A DNA stretch of 64,000 nucleotides from Polynucleobacter ibericus (GTDB taxonomy: Bacteria > Pseudomonadota > Gammaproteobacteria > Burkholderiales > Burkholderiaceae). Position 1 is the stretch's first letter, and each line of letters begins with the position of its first letter. The position numbers and the translations under genes were made by a program. The stretch covers positions 1,049,564 through 1,113,563 of the forward strand of contig NZ_CP061309.1 of the NCBI RefSeq assembly GCF_018687955.1, read 5' to 3'. The notes under the pieces are model-generated. The model was not told the origin of the DNA. It saw only the letters and a program-made list of their open reading frames with translations, and made no database searches. This document shows, piece by piece, positions 9,225 to 18,708 of this stretch.

Positions 9225-12119
9225 CTAGACGTTAGACATTACCTTGGATCCGCCTGGGGCGTTAGTACCATAACCCATGATCTGAGCTACGTCACCACCT
9301 TTGACTAACTTCACCGCACAGTACTTGAACTCTGGAATCTTGCCAAACGGATCGAGCGCTGAGTTGGTAATCAAATTAGCTGCCGCCTCATAGTAAGCAA
9401 ATGGGATAAAGATCACGCCTCTCGGTGTGCCATCGTCTCTTCTAACGTGGATACCAACCTCACCTCGACGAGATTGAACGGTAATCACATCGCCAGCAGT
9501 AACGCCAAGCTGAGTCATGTCCTCACCATTCATCGAAACAGTAGCCATAGGCTCAATCGCATCAAGCACTGTGGCACGGCGCGTCATACTGCCAGTGTGC
9601 CAATGCTCTAATTGACGTCCAGTAATCAATACAAATGGGTACTCAGTATCTGGACGCTCATTCGCTGGAATGATGTCAGCAGGAACCAGTTTCACCTTGC
9701 CATCTGGAGTAGCGAAACTATCATCAAATACGATTGGACGACCTGGATCTTCAGCAGATAAGCATGGATAGGTCACGCTAGATTCTTTTTCCAGGCGATC
9801 CCACGTGATACCGTTAATAGCTGCATGCATTGCTTGACGCATCTCGTCATAAACCGCTGCAACACCAGAATCAGGTCCTTGATAGTTCCAATTCAGACCC
9901 ATACGCTTAGCAATCTCTTGAATAATCCACAAATCAGGCTTTGCATCGCCAGGAGGATTGATTGCTTTCTTACCCATCTGCACCATACGGTCAGTATTGC
10001 TTGCAGTACCCACCTTCTCAGGCCAAGCGCTAGCCGGCAATACGACGTCCGCCAAGAGCGCAGTCTCCGTCATAAAGATATCTTGAACTACGAGGAGATC
10101 TAATGCAGCCAAAGCATGACGCGCGTGATTTAAGTCTGGGTCACTCATCGCAGGGTTTTCACCTTCGACATACATGCCGCGAATCTTATCTGGATCACTA
10201 TCAGGAGCCGTGATCTTATGCATGATCTCGACCACTGTGTAGCCAGGTTTCTTATCTAACGGGGTATCCCAGAACTTCTCAAACCAAGCATGTGCCTCTG
10301 GATTATCAACACGCTGATAGTTCGGGAACATCATCGGAATTAATCCTGCATCACTAGCGCCCTGTACGTTGTTCTGACCGCGCAGTGGGTGCAATCCTGA
10401 ACCTGGCTTACCAATTTGACCTGTGATGCTCACTAGAGCAATTAAGCAGCGTGCATTATCAGTGCCGTGAACGTGCTGGCTAACACCCATGCCCCACAGG
10501 ATCATGGCTGACTTCGTTGTTGCAAACTCTCTAGCTACTTCACGCAATGTTTCTGCTGGAATACCGCAGATTGGTGCCATCGCTTCAGGGCTGTAGCCCT
10601 TAATATTTTCTTTTAAGGCTTCAAAATTGTTTGAGCGATTTTGAATAAAGTCTTTATCAACCAAGCCCTCTTCAATAATCGCGTAGATCATGGCATTGAG
10701 CATCGCCACATCAGTGTCTGGCTTAAATTGCATGGTGCGCCATGCATGCTTACTAATCTCTGTCGCGCGTGGATCGCACAACACGATCTTGGCACCACGT
10801 TTAGCGGCATTCTTAAACCAGGTAGCAGCTACAGGATGGTTTGCCGTTGGATTAGAGCCTATCAAGAAAATCATGCTGGAATGCTCAACGTCATTCACTT
10901 GATTACTTACCGCACCAGAACCAACACCCTCCAATAACGCAGCAACAGAGGAAGCATGGCAAAGACGTGTGCAGTGGTCTACGTTATTACTACCAAAACC
11001 AGTGCGTACCAGTTTTTGGAATAAATAGGCTTCTTCGTTGCTACCTTTTGCAGAGCCAAAGCCCGCCAATACCTTATTGCCGTATTGATCTTTGAGTTTC
11101 TTCAGTCCGCCGCCAGCAACTTCCAAAGCTTCTTCCCAAGTCGCTTCACGGAAGATGTCAGACCAATCTTGCTTGCCTTCAAGCATGGACTCATCTTTAG
11201 CAACACCCGCCTTACGGATTAATGGCTTAGTGAGACGTTGAGGATTATGGATGTAATCCATACCAAAACGACCCTTAACGCATAAACGATTGTGGTTAGC
11301 AGGTCCATCACGACCTTCAACACTGACAATCTTCTCATCCTTAACGTTGTATGTAATTTGGCAACCGACGCCACAGAATGGGCAAACAGAATCTACCTTA
11401 CGGTCGACGGTTTGCGAACCAATTAAACCCTTAGGCATCAATGCGCCAGTTGGGCAAGCTTGAACGCACTCGCCACAAGCTACGCATGTGCTGTCACCCA
11501 TCGGATCATTCAAGTCAAAAACAATTTCACTATGACCGCCACGCATGGCGTAACCGATCACATCATTAACCTGCTCTTCACGGCATGCACGTACGCAACG
11601 ATTACATTGAATGCACGCATCTAAGTTCACCGCCATTGCTGGATGTGAAATATCACTACTGACCTTCTCACGACGCAGCGCTTTGAGTTCAGGACGCACA
11701 GTCACATCCATGCGTGCCGCCCAAGTACTCAGCTCGCCATGTTGATTCTTTTGCTCTTCTTCTTTGCTATCACCTACCCACTTGAAGCCTTCGTCAGGCA
11801 TATCGGAGAGGAGCATCTCCAAAACCAATTTTTGACTCTTGATTGCGCGTTCGCTATTGGCTTTAACTTCCATTCCAGGAGTAGCGCTTCTGCAGCAACT
11901 AGGTGCCAAGGTACGTTCGCCATTAATCTCGACTACGCAAGCGCGGCAGTTGCCGTCTGGGCGATAGCCATCTTTAAAGCACAGGTGGGGAATATCGATT
12001 CCGTGACGTTTAGCAGCTTTAAGAATTGTTTCGCCTTCATAGGAAACAATCGTCTGGCCATCTAGCTTGAACTCAACGGTTTGAAATTCGAGTTCTTTGG
12101 GATTTGTGGGTGCGTTCAT
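9225..12119 (-). CDS. fdsA: NAD-dependent formate dehydrogenase, catalytic alpha subunit
   Basis: A 964-residue molybdenum enzyme that oxidises formate to CO2. Domains in order: an N-terminal 2Fe-2S ferredoxin (PHLCFKDGYRPDGNCRACVV), a His/Cys segment, two 4Fe-4S ferredoxin motifs (CIQCNRCVRACRE and CVACGECVQACPTGAL), the 4Fe-4S-MGD motif (CPFCGVGC), and the molybdopterin domains ending with a MopB-binding C-terminal domain (TGRQLEHWHTGSMTRR). The active-site position reads cysteine (DHCTRLCHASSV), so this is the Cys form, not a selenocysteine form. Length and order match soluble FdsA enzymes. The NADH-reducing partner subunit is encoded upstream at 12141-13943. A small FdsD-type subunit and the FdhD/FdsC chaperone are not in the window. 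Confidence 0.94.
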   Translation of the reverse strand: MNAPTNPKELEFQTVEFKLDGQTIVSYEGETILKAAKRHGIDIPHLCFKDGYRPDGNCRACVVEINGERTLAPSCCRSATPGMEVKANSERAIKSQKLVLEMLLSDMPDEGFKWVGDSKEEEQKNQHGELSTWAARMDVTVRPELKALRREKVSSDISHPAMAVNLDACIQCNRCVRACREEQVNDVIGYAMRGGHSEIVFDLNDPMGDSTCVACGECVQACPTGALMPKGLIGSQTVDRKVDSVCPFCGVGCQITYNVKDEKIVSVEGRDGPANHNRLCVKGRFGMDYIHNPQRLTKPLIRKAGVAKDESMLEGKQDWSDIFREATWEEALEVAGGGLKKLKDQYGNKVLAGFGSAKGSNEEAYLFQKLVRTGFGSNNVDHCTRLCHASSVAALLEGVGSGAVSNQVNDVEHSSMIFLIGSNPTANHPVAATWFKNAAKRGAKIVLCDPRATEISKHAWRTMQFKPDTDVAMLNAMIYAIIEEGLVDKDFIQNRSNNFEALKENIKGYSPEAMAPICGIPAETLREVAREFATTKSAMILWGMGVSQHVHGTDNARCLIALVSITGQIGKPGSGLHPLRGQNNVQGASDAGLIPMMFPNYQRVDNPEAHAWFEKFWDTPLDKKPGYTVVEIMHKITAPDSDPDKIRGMYVEGENPAMSDPDLNHARHALAALDLLVVQDIFMTETALLADVVLPASAWPEKVGTASNTDRMVQMGKKAINPPGDAKPDLWIIQEIAKRMGLNWNYQGPDSGVAAVYDEMRQAMHAAINGITWDRLEKESSVTYPCLSAEDPGRPIVFDDSFATPDGKVKLVPADIIPANERPDTEYPFVLITGRQLEHWHTGSMTRRATVLDAIEPMATVSMNGEDMTQLGVTAGDVITVQSRRGEVGIHVRRDDGTPRGVIFIPFAYYEAAANLITNSALDPFGKIPEFKYCAVKLVKGGDVAQIMGYGTNAPGGSKVMSNV

Positions 12120-12140
12120 GTTTGTCTCGTTATTCCCTTT

Positions 12141-13943
12141 TTATGCAACTTCTTGCGGGAAATATTTATGAATACAACGAATAGGGTTTGGTGCAGCTTG
12201 GCCAAGGCCACAAATAGAGGCATCCACCATTACTGTGGCTAAGTCTTCTAACGTTTCTTGATCCCACGATTTAGCTTGCATCAATTGAGCTGCCTTGCCA
12301 GTGCCGACTCGACAGGGAGTGCATTGACCACAACTCTCATGCTCAAAGAAATGCATCACGTTCAAAGCCATGTCACGCGCTTTATCTTGATTACTGAACA
12401 CCATTACTGCAGCTGAGCCAATAAAGCAGCCATAGGGTTGCAAAGTATCAAAGTCGAGTGGAATGTCATTCATAGTCGCCGGCAAGATACCGCCCGATGC
12501 ACCACCAGGCAAATACCCATAAAACTGGTGGCCATCTTGCATGCCACCACAGTACTCATCGATCAACTCTTGAATCGTGATACCAGCCGGTGCCAGCTTG
12601 ACGCCGGGGTTCTTCACGCGCCCGCTGACACTGAAGCTGCGCAAACCTTTGCGGTCATGACGACCGAAGGAACTAAACCACTCTGGACCACGTTGCACAA
12701 TATCGCGCACCCAATACAGAGTCTCAAAGTTGTGCTCTAGTGTTGGTCGACCAAATAATCCTACTTGAGCGATATATGGAGGACGCATACGCGGCTCACC
12801 CCGTTTACCTTCGATACTTTCAATCATCGCGGATTCTTCACCGCAAATGTAAGCACCAGCACCGCGACGCAATTCAATAGTAGGCAATTTAAATGGGGGA
12901 TTGGCTTTTAACTTTGCTAATTCAGCCTCGAGCAATTCGCGGCAGCCATGGTACTCATCACGCAAATAGATATAGCAAGCATCAATTCCCACAACGCTTG
13001 CTGCAATCAATAAACCCTCAAGGAAACGATGTGGGTCACGCTCTAAATAAGTACGGTCTTTAAAAGTTCCTGGCTCACCTTCATCAATGTTTACCGCCAT
13101 TAATTTAGGAGCTATTTGATCCTTCACAATCCGCCACTTACGACCTGCAGGGAATCCTGCGCCGCCAAGACCACGCAAACCTGAACTCTCCATTGCCTTA
13201 ATGATGCTCTCAGCATCTTTCTTGCCTTCGAAGATTTCTTTAGCTAAAGCGTACCCGCCTTGCGCACGATAAGACTCATAGCCAACGTAATCCGGTGACA
13301 CTGCCTGCATCTCACCTTGAGGTGAAACGCCCTGCTCTGCTAAAGATGCTGGATCAAAGTTAGCATCATCTTTAGCCATTGGATGGGTAGTTAAATTATT
13401 CTTTACCGCAGCAGCTACTTTATCTGTAGTAGCAAATAGGACTGGATACTGATGGACCACTGCTACAGGCGCCTGCTCACAACGGCCTACGCATGGGGCT
13501 GCAGCGACTTTAATATTGGGGTTGCCTAAGATGCTCGGCAACCTAGCTAACAGATTTTGCGCGCCGGCTAGTTCACAAGCGATGCCGTCACAAACACGAA
13601 TGAGGATGTCGGCTACAGGATCATTACCGCGTACTACTTCGAAGTGGTGATAAAAAGTAGCAACTTCATACACTTCTGCCATAGGCAAATTCATTTCTTT
13701 TGCCAAAGCAACTAAATGACGATCATGCAATGCACGATATTCATCATTGAGTTTATGCAGGTTCTCAATGAGTAAGTCACGACGATGCGGTGCGTTTCCA
13801 ATTAATTTGCGAACATCGGCTATAGAGGCATCATCAGCTTGACGACCTTTTAAGTTACTCTTACGACGAATGGTTTCCCTCAAATCATCAGCAGTTGCAA
13901 CAGCAATCGCTTTGACTTCTCCAGAAGGCTTGGGATGATTCAT
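12141..13943 (-). CDS. fdsB: NAD-dependent formate dehydrogenase, fused NuoE-NuoF-like subunit
   Basis: A 600-residue diaphorase subunit that passes electrons from FdsA to NAD+. The first 150-170 residues form a NuoE-like thioredoxin-fold 2Fe-2S domain with two cysteine pairs (CDGIAC and CVGRC). The rest is NuoF-like: FMN/NADH-binding GLRGLGGAGFPAGRKW, DEGEPGTFKDR and GAGAYICGEESAMIESIEG, and the C-terminal 4Fe-4S site CGQCTPCRVG plus a later Cys in SICGLGQAAPNP. In many species these are two genes (fdsG and fdsB); here they are one polypeptide. It is the first gene of a two-gene operon, 21 bp before fdsA. Confidence 0.92.
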   Translation of the reverse strand: MNHPKPSGEVKAIAVATADDLRETIRRKSNLKGRQADDASIADVRKLIGNAPHRRDLLIENLHKLNDEYRALHDRHLVALAKEMNLPMAEVYEVATFYHHFEVVRGNDPVADILIRVCDGIACELAGAQNLLARLPSILGNPNIKVAAAPCVGRCEQAPVAVVHQYPVLFATTDKVAAAVKNNLTTHPMAKDDANFDPASLAEQGVSPQGEMQAVSPDYVGYESYRAQGGYALAKEIFEGKKDAESIIKAMESSGLRGLGGAGFPAGRKWRIVKDQIAPKLMAVNIDEGEPGTFKDRTYLERDPHRFLEGLLIAASVVGIDACYIYLRDEYHGCRELLEAELAKLKANPPFKLPTIELRRGAGAYICGEESAMIESIEGKRGEPRMRPPYIAQVGLFGRPTLEHNFETLYWVRDIVQRGPEWFSSFGRHDRKGLRSFSVSGRVKNPGVKLAPAGITIQELIDEYCGGMQDGHQFYGYLPGGASGGILPATMNDIPLDFDTLQPYGCFIGSAAVMVFSNQDKARDMALNVMHFFEHESCGQCTPCRVGTGKAAQLMQAKSWDQETLEDLATVMVDASICGLGQAAPNPIRCIHKYFPQEVA

Positions 13944-14100
13944 ATTTTGTAGTCTCTAATTTTTATAGGTACGGCTATTTTTGACCCTGCTTAAAAGCAG
14001 AGCATTTTTTTAATTTGCGCATCCAAATTCAGTTTAGCCACGGGCTAAACCAGCTTGGTATATGCAAAATAACGCTTTATTTTGGGTTATTTATACCCCC

Positions 14101-14126
14101 AAGTCCTTGACGGCGCTCAAGGACTT
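14101..14126. other. Perfect 10-bp stem-loop
   Basis: AAGTCCTTGA and TCAAGGACTT flank a 6-base loop. It lies 20 bp past the stop of the lipoprotein gene (minus direction) and upstream of fdsB. No clear T-run follows on either strand, so it may be a weak terminator, an mRNA-end stabiliser or a regulatory site. The rest of 13944-14145 shows no gene. Confidence 0.5.
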
Positions 14127-14145
14127 GAATTTAGGGTTTACCCTA

Positions 14146-14370
14146 CTAGATTGGGGATATGGAAGGCTTGTCGCCAGGCGGTAAAGAGTAATCCAATTTG
14201 CGCTCATACACTCTTGCTTTATAGCAATCCTGATAGCCTTTGCTACCGATTTGCCAGCCAATTGAGGTGCAATCATCTTGAGCAGCAGACTCGATGGAGC
14301 CGCAAGCCGTAAGGCCAAAGGAAGCAATCAAGGTCAGGATGGAGAAAATACGCATTTTTGTTGAATTCAT
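14146..14370 (-). CDS. Small outer-membrane lipoprotein
   Basis: A 74-residue protein with a lipoprotein signal peptide: MRIFSILTLIASFGLTAC, where LTAC is the lipobox and the cysteine would be lipidated. The mature part is about 50 residues, has two more cysteines (DDCTSIGW, YQDCYKARV) that could form a disulfide, and is otherwise uncharacterised. ATG 14370 or the ATG five codons later are both possible starts; longer frames have no signal peptide. It begins 10 bp after the stop of the AsmA-like gene and is probably co-transcribed with it. Confidence 0.75.
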   Translation of the reverse strand: MNSTKMRIFSILTLIASFGLTACGSIESAAQDDCTSIGWQIGSKGYQDCYKARVYERKLDYSLPPGDKPSISPI

Positions 14371-14380
14371 GACCTCAAGT

Positions 14381-16801
14381 CTACTTGATTCTGATCTCGA
14401 TATCGAGCGGAATACCCTCTTTTCCGGCCTCAGTGGTCTTAACCTCACCCAAAGTAATGCGATCTTTTAGGCTGGAATCTGCCTTGACCATAAAGCTGTA
14501 AGCTTGCTGCGCCCTAGCTCTCGCTAAGTCCTTTAGCTCGAGCTCAGTGACCTCTATTCCAGCAATTAACTCATCATGCAACTGCTCATTGCGTTGCTCG
14601 CCTTCTGGCAATGTCAAAAGGCGCTGCCCAAGCTTAATACGACCGATGTATTGCGCATAAGCCGACCTTAGGCCCGACTGAATTCGGGGATCAGACAAAC
14701 TTGGTGACGGAATCGGCTCACCTGGCGTTAGCTTGAATCCAGCATCCTGCAAAATGGCCATATCTGCTTTTGCTCTGGCAAGTGCTTTTTTATCCTGAAC
14801 GGGATCATAAGTGCCGATGATCTCCAGACTGGAATTAGGTCGCTTTGCAAGATACTCACCAAACTTTTCTAGGCGATCTTGATCAACCACTAAGAACACC
14901 GCTTCACCAGGTACAGCATTAACCCCTTCTTCACTGCCTAGGCCCACTAAAGCGGCAAGCGCTCTAAATGGTGCGGTAACGACATTAGTTAAGACATTGC
15001 TAATAGCCTGCCAAACCAATCCACTAGCACTAAATTCTGGAGAATCAACATTACCGGCAATACGAACCGTGACATCAATAGTGTCATCAGAATCTTCTAA
15101 CAATGCTATGGCTAAACCTAGCGGTAATTTTTTACCTTTAAAGTCGGGTACCTCATCACCTAAGGTCACCTTCTTGATGATGATCTGGTTACTGCCATTT
15201 AACTCGCCATCCTTTGCACGGTAATTTAAGTTGAGGTTTAAGCGACCGCTGGTAATTTGATGGCCAGCAAATGTCATCACGGCTGGGTTAAAAGCATTGA
15301 GGGGTAAGTTACGGAAAGTCATCAAGATATCGTGATTGCGCCTTGGGTCTTCAAAAGATGCCTGCCCTTTAACCCGCATACTTCCTGAACCTGCAATAAC
15401 ACCATCCATCGCCACAGTGGCAGAGCGCCCCGGGACATTACTAACACCCAAGAGAGTGGCGTTGAACTTCTTCACATCGACCTTCAAGTTGGGGCGCATT
15501 GCCAAATCCGAGTAAAAAACTTCTCCGCCTTTGAGGTTGACTGAACGTATATCTAAATTCAAGGGGGAAGGATCATCAGGTTTAGTAGTAACTGCAGACT
15601 CAGACTTTGTTTGTGATTCTTGCTTCGCAAACAATCTTCTGAAATTAGAAAATCCTTCTTCATTAATTTCAAACTGAAGGGTTGGTGAATTCACAGTCAG
15701 CTCGTTAATGGAAAGACTGTTGATGGTCGTATGCTTTGATTTAAGACTTTTGTATTCAAGCTGAAGAATATCGGCCATCTTCCAAACAATCAAAGGCGTC
15801 TTTTGTCCTTTTTCAAGAATTGCCAAATCCGCTATATGAATATCACCAGTTACCGCATCGGTATCGCCTCCAAACTTCACAGCGAGCTCTGCATTCATGA
15901 GGCCACTTTGAGCAATCAACTCTTTATTGGCAGGCAATAACGGAATCAGGGGTGCCATTGCTAGATCTTGAATATCTAACTTACCGTCAACCGATTTAGA
16001 TTCGGTATTGAAATCCCAATGGGAGCGCACAACGCCATCATCGAGCTTCACATTGAGTTGCACACCCAAATTACCAGGTCTTGGATTATCCAATCCACCT
16101 GTAATCGCTACTTGTTGATAGGTAATAGTTTTATTAATACCAGGCACCAGCACTTGAAGAGCGCCAAGACTGAAGTCATATTGACCTCGTACGCCACTTA
16201 CCTCGCCTTTTTTGTCGTAGTTAGCAACTTGGAGCAGCTTCAAGGTAAAAGGCTTAAGGTCTTCCTTGAGTTGGCTTGCTTCATCAAGCAAACTTAAGGA
16301 AGCAGAGCGAACCAATAATTGCTTAATGGATATTTTGAGAGGATTCTTGGGTTCAGTAGAATCATTGGGTGGCATTGACTTCTCAATTGCTGCAATCAAT
16401 TCTTGCCAGTTCCAGACTCCTGAATGCCCCCCTTTGGATAATCTCTTCTCCATTAATATCTTGGGCTCTTCTAGCAAGATCTCATCAAAACCAAGCTCAC
16501 CTAAAACTAGCTTAGTCCATTGAAGAGAAACGGTGAGTCTTTTAAATTGCAGCAACTTAGATCTGCCCTCTTTGGCCAAATGCAGGCCTTCAAGCTCCAG
16601 CCTCAGTCTGAATGGAGAAATGCTGAGATCTTGATAGGTGATCTCATAACCAATCTGGCCAGCAAATTGCGATACTGACTTCTTGATAAAAGCCGGTGCA
16701 AAAAGGTGAGCGCCTACCCAAAACAAAATTGCGCAGGAGCACACCAAGATAGCAATTCTCGTGAGCCAAATCTTTAGACGAGGAGATTGAATGAGCACCA
16801 T
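14381..16801 (-). CDS. AsmA-like DUF748-family protein
   Basis: A large (806-residue) inner-membrane-anchored periplasmic protein. One membrane helix near the start (IAILVCSCAILFWVGAHLF) is followed by a long beta-rich region with the AsmA-type N-terminal pattern (YEITYQDLSISPFRLRLELEGL). The conserved C-terminal block of DUF748 proteins is also present (LNLNLNYRAKDGELNGSNQI, LPLGLAIALLEDS, LEIIGTYDP). AsmA relatives are elongated lipid-transfer or envelope-assembly proteins; the exact role of this one is unknown. I chose ATG 16801 because a longer frame from 16885 overlaps the upstream YciI gene and places extra residues before the membrane helix. Confidence 0.82.
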   Translation of the reverse strand: MVLIQSPRLKIWLTRIAILVCSCAILFWVGAHLFAPAFIKKSVSQFAGQIGYEITYQDLSISPFRLRLELEGLHLAKEGRSKLLQFKRLTVSLQWTKLVLGELGFDEILLEEPKILMEKRLSKGGHSGVWNWQELIAAIEKSMPPNDSTEPKNPLKISIKQLLVRSASLSLLDEASQLKEDLKPFTLKLLQVANYDKKGEVSGVRGQYDFSLGALQVLVPGINKTITYQQVAITGGLDNPRPGNLGVQLNVKLDDGVVRSHWDFNTESKSVDGKLDIQDLAMAPLIPLLPANKELIAQSGLMNAELAVKFGGDTDAVTGDIHIADLAILEKGQKTPLIVWKMADILQLEYKSLKSKHTTINSLSINELTVNSPTLQFEINEEGFSNFRRLFAKQESQTKSESAVTTKPDDPSPLNLDIRSVNLKGGEVFYSDLAMRPNLKVDVKKFNATLLGVSNVPGRSATVAMDGVIAGSGSMRVKGQASFEDPRRNHDILMTFRNLPLNAFNPAVMTFAGHQITSGRLNLNLNYRAKDGELNGSNQIIIKKVTLGDEVPDFKGKKLPLGLAIALLEDSDDTIDVTVRIAGNVDSPEFSASGLVWQAISNVLTNVVTAPFRALAALVGLGSEEGVNAVPGEAVFLVVDQDRLEKFGEYLAKRPNSSLEIIGTYDPVQDKKALARAKADMAILQDAGFKLTPGEPIPSPSLSDPRIQSGLRSAYAQYIGRIKLGQRLLTLPEGEQRNEQLHDELIAGIEVTELELKDLARARAQQAYSFMVKADSSLKDRITLGEVKTTEAGKEGIPLDIEIRIK

Positions 16802-16845
16802 TTCCGTAAACACAAAGCCTTGAATAAAAAAGCTAATGCATTTCC

Positions 16846-17154
16846 TTATTGAGGCGCTGGTGGGAAGCCTACTTTTTGTTGCCACATATTATTAAACACA
16901 TGAATGACTGGCTTCTCATATACGCCCGCTTTGGTGTATGGCTCATCACTTAACCATGCATCCAGATCTGCTCTGCTCGGAAAATCGATTGCAATCAAAC
17001 TTCCTAAAGTAGTTTTGCCATCCTCTGATGTGAGGGGACCAGCGAAGGCCATACGATCAGCCATTTTTGCCAAATAAGCGCGGTGCTCTGGTCGAACTTG
17101 CACTCGCAAGTCTGCAGTACCGGGGCGATCCATCAATAGCATTGTAAAAATCAT
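16846..17154 (-). CDS. YciI-like protein
   Basis: A 102-residue cytosolic protein with the ferredoxin-like YciI pattern: an N-terminal strand (MIFTMLLMDRPG), RPEHRAYLAKMADRMAFAGPL, a strand GSLIAIDFPSRADLDAWLSDEPY, and the final IHVFNNMW. In this family a conserved His/Asp pair is proposed to be catalytic, but the substrates are mostly unknown. It is the last chromosomal gene before the island and reads away from it. Confidence 0.85.
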   Translation of the reverse strand: MIFTMLLMDRPGTADLRVQVRPEHRAYLAKMADRMAFAGPLTSEDGKTTLGSLIAIDFPSRADLDAWLSDEPYTKAGVYEKPVIHVFNNMWQQKVGFPPAPQ

Positions 17155-17224
17155 CGTATTTCTCCGCTTTCTAATTCGTTTTATCTTAATTACCTACCAA
17201 GATATTACGGGATGTTAAAAACAA

Positions 17225-17246
17225 AAAACCACCCGAAGGTGGTTTT
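17225..17246. terminator. Bidirectional terminator hairpin
   Basis: AAAACCACC and GGTGGTTTT form a perfect 9-bp stem with loop CGAA, giving a T-run on both strands. It sits just outside the left attachment core. Before the island arrived it would have lain directly downstream of the tRNA-Ser gene, so it was probably the original tRNA terminator (inference). Confidence 0.7.
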
Positions 17247-17255
17247 GCTACTACT

Positions 17256-17269
17256 TGGCGGAAGGGGCG
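17256..17269. repeat. Left attachment core of the island (attL)
   Basis: The 14-bp sequence TGGCGGAAGGGGCG is an exact direct repeat of the last 14 bases of the tRNA-Ser gene at 52609-52622. Loose similarity (TGCTAC) continues just outside. This fits site-specific insertion by the adjacent integrase at a tRNA 3' end. Confidence 0.85.
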
Positions 17270-17390
17270 TCTATAAATGGGCCCTCCGAAGAACTCCATC
17301 ATTGCCCTGAAACCCTTTATCTATATAGGTTTTTTGGTTAACCACACTCCCGACTAGCCCTCTCTAATCCACTAAAATCTATGCATTGGT

Positions 17391-17410
17391 GGTGGGTACA
17401 GTGGTGGGTA
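17391..17410 (+). repeat. Candidate integrase arm-type sites, left end
   Basis: Two direct copies of GGTGGGTA start at 17391 and 17403, 12 bp apart (about one helical turn), just upstream of the integrase start. The same pair with the same spacing and orientation occurs at 52537-52556 inside the right end. Binding by the integrase is inferred. Confidence 0.55.
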
Positions 17411-17429
17411 GAGAACGGGACATTGAGGC

Positions 17430-18692
17430 TTGGAAGAAGGTAAAAAAATCAGCTTTACGGCACGAGGTCTTGGGTCAATCATAAGTCCTGGGTACCATGC
17501 CGACCCTGAATCAAAGGGTCTATATATCCAAGTATCAAAAGGGGTAAATAGCTTTAAGCGTAGCTGGATTTTTCGCTACACCAGCCCCACTCTATTTAAA
17601 AGACGTGAAATGGGTCTGGGATCCCTGGAGGCCAGATCTTTAGCTGATGCGCGCCGAAAAACTCTTGAATTGCGTCAACTGGTCATGGATGGCATCGACC
17701 CGACCGAGGATCGCTGTAAGGCTAAAAGCAAAAGAATTGCAGCTTTTGATAGTGGCATCACCTTTAAAGAAGCTGCCGAACTCTGTATCGAGGCCAGGAA
17801 AGCGGAATGGAAGAGCTCCAAGCACGCTGACCAATGGAGAAATACGATTGCCACCTTTGCATATCCCGAGATAGGTGAATTACGCGTAGACCAGATCAAC
17901 ACCAGCCATATCGCCAAATTACTAGAGCAAGAAATTAAAAAGAAGAATGGCGCTGTTGAGGGTACGTTTTGGAATGTACGTACCGAGACCGCCACTAGGG
18001 TTAGACAACGCATTGAGGTGATTTTTGATTGGTGCAAGGCCCATGAGTACATCAAGGGAGATAACCCGGCACGCCTAAAAGGTGCGTTAGGACATTTACT
18101 GCCTAAGGCTAAAAAGATTCAGAAGAAGAGCCATCACCCCGCCCTACCGTTTCAGCGGATTGGGGAATTTGTAAAAGATCTTCGTGAACACAATGGTTAT
18201 TCTGCCTTGGCATTGGAGCTATTGATTCTGACTGCCACTCGCACAAGCGAAGTCATTGAAGCCAAGTGGGCTGAGTTCAATTTAGAAGCTAAGGTATGGG
18301 TAATTCCTGCGGCGCGAATGAAGGCCGGCAAAGAGCATCGCGTTCCACTAAACGCTAGGGCAATGGAAATTCTTGAACATCTCAAAACAATTAGTGTGAG
18401 TGGTTATTTATTTCCAGGAGCCCTGCATAAAGAAGAATCTCATCTTTCTAATATGGCGCTACTGTCTATGATGAGAAAGATGCCAAAGTATTCTGGATAT
18501 GTTCCCCACGGCTTTAGATCAACATTCAGAGATTGGGCGGCCGAGACTACTGACTATCCGAATGAAACCGTTGAGCTAGCTTTGGCACATACCATAAAAA
18601 ATAAGGCTGAGGCTGCATATAGAAGGCAGGATCAGCTGGAGAAGCGGATTAGATTGATGGGTGACTGGGTAAAATATATTCAGAACACTTAA
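17430..18692 (+). CDS. int: P4-type tyrosine recombinase (island integrase)
   Basis: A 420-residue integrase. The N-terminal part (about residues 1-95) matches the DUF4102-type arm-binding domain of P4-like integrases (GLYIQVSK, RREMGLGSLEARSLADARRK). A SAM-like core-binding domain spans about 110-225. The catalytic domain shows the full set: R271 (TATRTSE), K298 (ARMKAGKEHR), H360 and R363 (PHGFR), H387 (ALAHTI) and the nucleophile Y397 (AAYRRQ). It should catalyse insertion and excision at the tRNA-Ser 3' end. The start is TTG at 17430, because an in-frame TGA lies at 17424. Candidate arm sites lie 20-40 bp upstream, so the integrase may repress itself. The gene appears intact. Confidence 0.93.
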   Translation: MEEGKKISFTARGLGSIISPGYHADPESKGLYIQVSKGVNSFKRSWIFRYTSPTLFKRREMGLGSLEARSLADARRKTLELRQLVMDGIDPTEDRCKAKSKRIAAFDSGITFKEAAELCIEARKAEWKSSKHADQWRNTIATFAYPEIGELRVDQINTSHIAKLLEQEIKKKNGAVEGTFWNVRTETATRVRQRIEVIFDWCKAHEYIKGDNPARLKGALGHLLPKAKKIQKKSHHPALPFQRIGEFVKDLREHNGYSALALELLILTATRTSEVIEAKWAEFNLEAKVWVIPAARMKAGKEHRVPLNARAMEILEHLKTISVSGYLFPGALHKEESHLSNMALLSMMRKMPKYSGYVPHGFRSTFRDWAAETTDYPNETVELALAHTIKNKAEAAYRRQDQLEKRIRLMGDWVKYIQNT

Positions 18693-18708
18693 TCATTTGA
18701 AGACGCAG

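Noticed and set aside
9225..12119. Selenocysteine formate dehydrogenase
   Set aside because: The active-site position is an ordinary cysteine codon and the frame has no internal TGA.
14101..14126. Stem-loop as a rho-independent terminator
   Set aside because: The stem is perfect but no T-run follows on either strand, so it is listed only as a stem-loop.
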